Below are positions 6,423 through 7,880 of a stretch of 7,880 nucleotides of DNA, piece after piece. Position 1 is the stretch's first letter. Each line of letters begins with the position of its first letter. Source of the stretch: Bryobacteraceae bacterium (GTDB taxonomy: Bacteria > Acidobacteriota > Terriglobia > Bryobacterales > Bryobacteraceae). The position numbers and the translations under genes are program-made. The notes below the pieces were generated by a model, which had not been told where the DNA came from, made no database searches, and saw only the letters and a program-made list of their open reading frames with translations. The stretch is from NCBI GenBank assembly GCA_025350445.1, contig JANXXV010000165.1, positions 1-7,880 of the forward strand, given 5' to 3'.

Positions 6423-7323
6423 CTTGCGCCGCAGCCTGGCACTTCTGCTGCTGGCGGCCGCGTCACTCCACGCCTGGAATCGCGACGGCCACAAAACAGT
6501 CGCCTGGATTGCCTATCGGCATCTCTCGCCAGGCGTGAAGGTCCAGGTGGATTCCATCCTTCAGAACCATCCCGGCTACTCATCCTGGACAAGCGATCTG
6601 CCGGCCGGCGCCGATCCCGGTCTCGAAGCGTTTCTGCACAGTTCATATTGGCCGGACGAGATCAAAAGCGCCCCAACAATGTGGGATGACCTTGCGCGGG
6701 CAGCCCAACCAACTCCACTTCTACCCGGCTTCCCGGACATGAAAATGCACAAGAACTGGCACTACATCAATGTGCCTTATGCCGCCAGCGGGCACACCGG
6801 AGGGGAACCGGATCCGGTCAATATCGTGGCGCAGCTAGCCGCTTTGCGCACGCAACCTCTGTCGGCCTATAATCTGGCGTGGCTGGTTCATTTGGTTGGC
6901 GACGTTCATCAACCGCTGCATTGCGTCTCCCGCTTCACCGGGAATCATCGAAATGAAACCACCGGACAGGACCGCGGGGACCTTGGCGGCAATCTTTTTC
7001 AGATCGACGATCCGGCGAAGAATCTTCATGCTCTTTGGGACAATGCTTTGGGCACCATAAACTCGCGGACGGAGTTTGTGAACACCGCCGCGAGCCTGCC
7101 GGCAACGGCGGACTCGGTTGTCCGCCTGGATACGAACTCCTGGGTTGAGGAGGGCGTTGCTCTGGCAAAAAGCTTGGTCTATACCGTCGGGGATGACGCT
7201 GCCGGCAGCAGCCCTCCAAAAATCACCCCCGCATACCGGTCAGCCCTGCAACAAGCTGCCCGGGAACGAATTGCGTCGGCCGGTTACCGTCTGGCCGCAC
7301 TTCTTAACGCTCGCTTGCAGTAA
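6397..7323 (+). CDS. Secreted S1/P1-type zinc nuclease
   Basis: A 308-residue exported nuclease of the S1/P1 family, which uses three zinc ions to cut single-stranded DNA and RNA to 5'-nucleotides. Residues 1-26 form a Sec signal peptide with several Arg and a Leu/Ala core ending SLHA. Cleavage there exposes Trp as mature residue 1, as the family requires because the terminal amine and carbonyl bind zinc. In mature numbering all expected ligands are present: Trp1 and His6 (WNRDGH), Asp61 (YWPDE), His96 (HYINVP), His139, Asp143 and His149 ([13 protein letters not shown]), His185 and Asp189 (NLHALWD). Only one Cys remains in the mature part, so the disulfides of fungal P1 are absent. GTG at 6397 is preferred because of GGAGG nine bases upstream. 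TTG at 6424, two bases after the ATPase stop, would still give a 17-residue signal peptide. An ATG at 6304 also stays in frame but sits deep in the ATPase gene. Its role may be nucleic-acid scavenging; the link to the exporter is inference. Confidence 0.92.
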   Translation: MHPPRSHTSLRRSLALLLLAAASLHAWNRDGHKTVAWIAYRHLSPGVKVQVDSILQNHPGYSSWTSDLPAGADPGLEAFLHSSYWPDEIKSAPTMWDDLARAAQPTPLLPGFPDMKMHKNWHYINVPYAASGHTGGEPDPVNIVAQLAALRTQPLSAYNLAWLVHLVGDVHQPLHCVSRFTGNHRNETTGQDRGDLGGNLFQIDDPAKNLHALWDNALGTINSRTEFVNTAASLPATADSVVRLDTNSWVEEGVALAKSLVYTVGDDAAGSSPPKITPAYRSALQQAARERIASAGYRLAALLNARLQ

Positions 7324-7579
7324 ATCCACGGTTCAGCGTGTTCGCAAAAAACTGGATTCCCATTCCGATTGCCGCCCACACGATCCAATGCGAGAAAAAC
7401 CCGTCGCCGATGGCGAACTCACCCGTAAAGCCGAGGTCCGCGCCAAGCCGCCAAACAGCCAGCACGAAGGCCAGCAACGACGCGGGTGTCATTAAGGCTA
7501 TGCACAACCCCATCATTTGTAGCGAGCTGAACACCCGCAACTTATTCCGTCGGACTGTCGGCCTGTCTATGATTCTCAT
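7304..7579 (-). CDS. Small two-helix membrane protein of unknown function
   Basis: A 91-residue hypothetical protein. Its first 20 residues are basic (RPTVRRNKLR). Two hydrophobic segments follow, at about 20-44 (MMGLCIALMTPASLLAFVLAVW) shown in part, and 61-80 (FFSHWIVWAAIGMGIQFFAN), ending in a short basic tail. By the positive-inside rule both ends should face the cytoplasm. The ATG at 7579 has a good GAGGGA site (plus-strand 7585-7590) five bases upstream, which with the membrane pattern argues for a real gene rather than an antisense shadow. It converges on the nuclease gene and its last 20 bp overlap that gene's end. No catalytic motif is visible and I do not recognise a named family. 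Confidence 0.7.
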   Translation of the reverse strand: MRIIDRPTVRRNKLRVFSSLQMMGLCIALMTPASLLAFVLAVWRLGADLGFTGEFAIGDGFFSHWIVWAAIGMGIQFFANTLNRGFTASER

Positions 7580-7667
7580 TGCTGTCCCTCACTAGACATA
7601 CGCGTTTTATCGACAAATAGACGGTCATCGTGAGAGAAAGTTTTTTTCGACGGATGTTCTGGCCGGC
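7580..7667. other. Intergenic gap between two minus-strand genes
   Basis: This 88-bp gap holds the GAGGGA ribosome binding site of the small membrane protein, a run of seven T at 7641-7647 (plus strand) and the palindrome GGCCGGCC at 7661-7668. The T-run has no convincing stem before it on the plus strand and would be an A-run for the minus-strand genes, so I do not call a terminator. I see no good promoter pair for the small gene. Confidence 0.4.
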
Positions 7668-7880
7668 CTATTGAGCCGGACCGAACTCAGACTTGATAGC
7701 CGGAATACTCTTGGCCGCCTGTTCCTGGTACGGGCTTTGCATCGCGGCGCACTCCTGATTGAAACGGATCGCCTCCAAGGGAACCTTCATCTGGTAGTTG
7801 CGCCGCTGTTTGGCGACAATTAGAAACGGCCTCCAACGATAATTACTCGAAAGACCTGTCACCAGTCGGCGGTGCTTGTC
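7668..7880 (-). CDS. 3' end of an unrecognised gene, truncated by the window edge
   Basis: The reading frame is open from the right edge to a TAG at 7668-7670, giving at least the last 70 residues of a protein. A GTG at 7862 is in frame, but the frame remains open upstream of it (reading DKHRRL), so the true start may lie outside the window. The visible part is basic near its beginning (YRWRPF, KQRRNYQMK) and then charged and Ala/Gln-rich (NQECAAMQSPYQEQAAKS), ending EFGPAQ. There is no membrane segment or known motif. It is 88 bp upstream of the small membrane protein on the same strand. Function unknown. Confidence 0.5.
   Translation of the reverse strand, partial: DKHRRLVTGLSSNYRWRPFLIVAKQRRNYQMKVPLEAIRFNQECAAMQSPYQEQAAKSIPAIKSEFGPAQ

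Larger units (their letters stand above)
1986..7323 (+). other. Probable five-gene operon: two permeases, adaptor, ATPase, S1/P1 nuclease
   Basis: Five genes lie on the same strand with gaps of 11, 6 and 10 bp, then an overlap of 26 bp if the nuclease starts at its GTG. No terminator-like hairpin with a T-run is visible between them. The first four encode all inner-membrane and periplasmic parts of an ABC exporter with a membrane fusion protein; an outer-membrane channel gene is absent from the window. Operon status is inferred from spacing and strand only. Confidence 0.75.

Noticed and set aside
7308..7341. Inverted pair ACGCT / AGCGT at the nuclease-membrane protein junction as a bidirectional terminator
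   Set aside because: The arms are only five bases with a loop of more than 20 bases and no adjacent T-run on either strand.
7621..7650. Possible intrinsic terminator at the T-run 7641-7647
   Set aside because: No stable GC-rich stem precedes the T-run on the plus strand, it lies over 300 bp past the nuclease stop, and it is in the wrong orientation for the minus-strand genes.
7661..7668. Palindrome GGCCGGCC as a regulatory operator
   Set aside because: A single short GC palindrome is expected by chance in this base composition, and it sits at the end of the partial gene rather than near a promoter.

Overview
The window is a moderately GC-rich, densely packed piece of bacterial chromosome. 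The best taxonomic clue is the leftmost protein. Its C-terminal half matches the TIGR03437 domain ('Solibacter uncharacterized C-terminal domain'), which is strongly amplified in Bryobacterales/Solibacter-type Acidobacteriota. I therefore infer an acidobacterium related to Candidatus Solibacter or Bryobacter. That assignment is inference from one domain and general gene style; no rRNA is present.

Layout. (1) Left block, minus strand: a tadA-like deaminase gene (about 1455-1934) lies upstream of a secreted cyclophilin-type peptidyl-prolyl isomerase fused to a TIGR03437 domain (15-1391). (2) A divergent gap of about 50 bp (1935-1985) separates this block from the next. (3) Central block, plus strand, 1986-7323: five tightly packed genes that look like one operon. 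In order they are FtsX/MacB-type permease A, permease B, a HlyD-type membrane fusion protein, a LolD/MacB-type ATPase and a secreted S1/P1-type zinc nuclease. Gaps are 11, 6 and 10 bp. The nuclease start most likely lies inside the end of the ATPase gene. (4) Right block, minus strand: a small two-helix membrane protein (7304-7579), convergent with the nuclease gene and overlapping its 3' end by 20 bp, and the 3' end of an unrecognised gene that runs off the right edge.

How the genes may work together. The four transporter genes supply an ATPase, two different mechanotransmission-type permeases and a periplasmic adaptor. This is a tripartite-style exporter lacking only its outer-membrane channel, which would have to be supplied from elsewhere. 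Its substrate cannot be read from sequence. The nuclease carries its own Sec-type signal peptide, so it is not obviously a transported substrate. The overlap with the ATPase gene and a good internal Shine-Dalgarno suggest co-expression. TadA and the isomerase are probably functionally independent of the exporter.

I found no RNA genes, CRISPR array, insertion sequence, phage gene or convincing intrinsic terminator. No stretch above 300 bp lacks a gene. The contents are recognisable families; the less ordinary points are the domain fusion, the two-permease exporter and the nuclease coupled to it.
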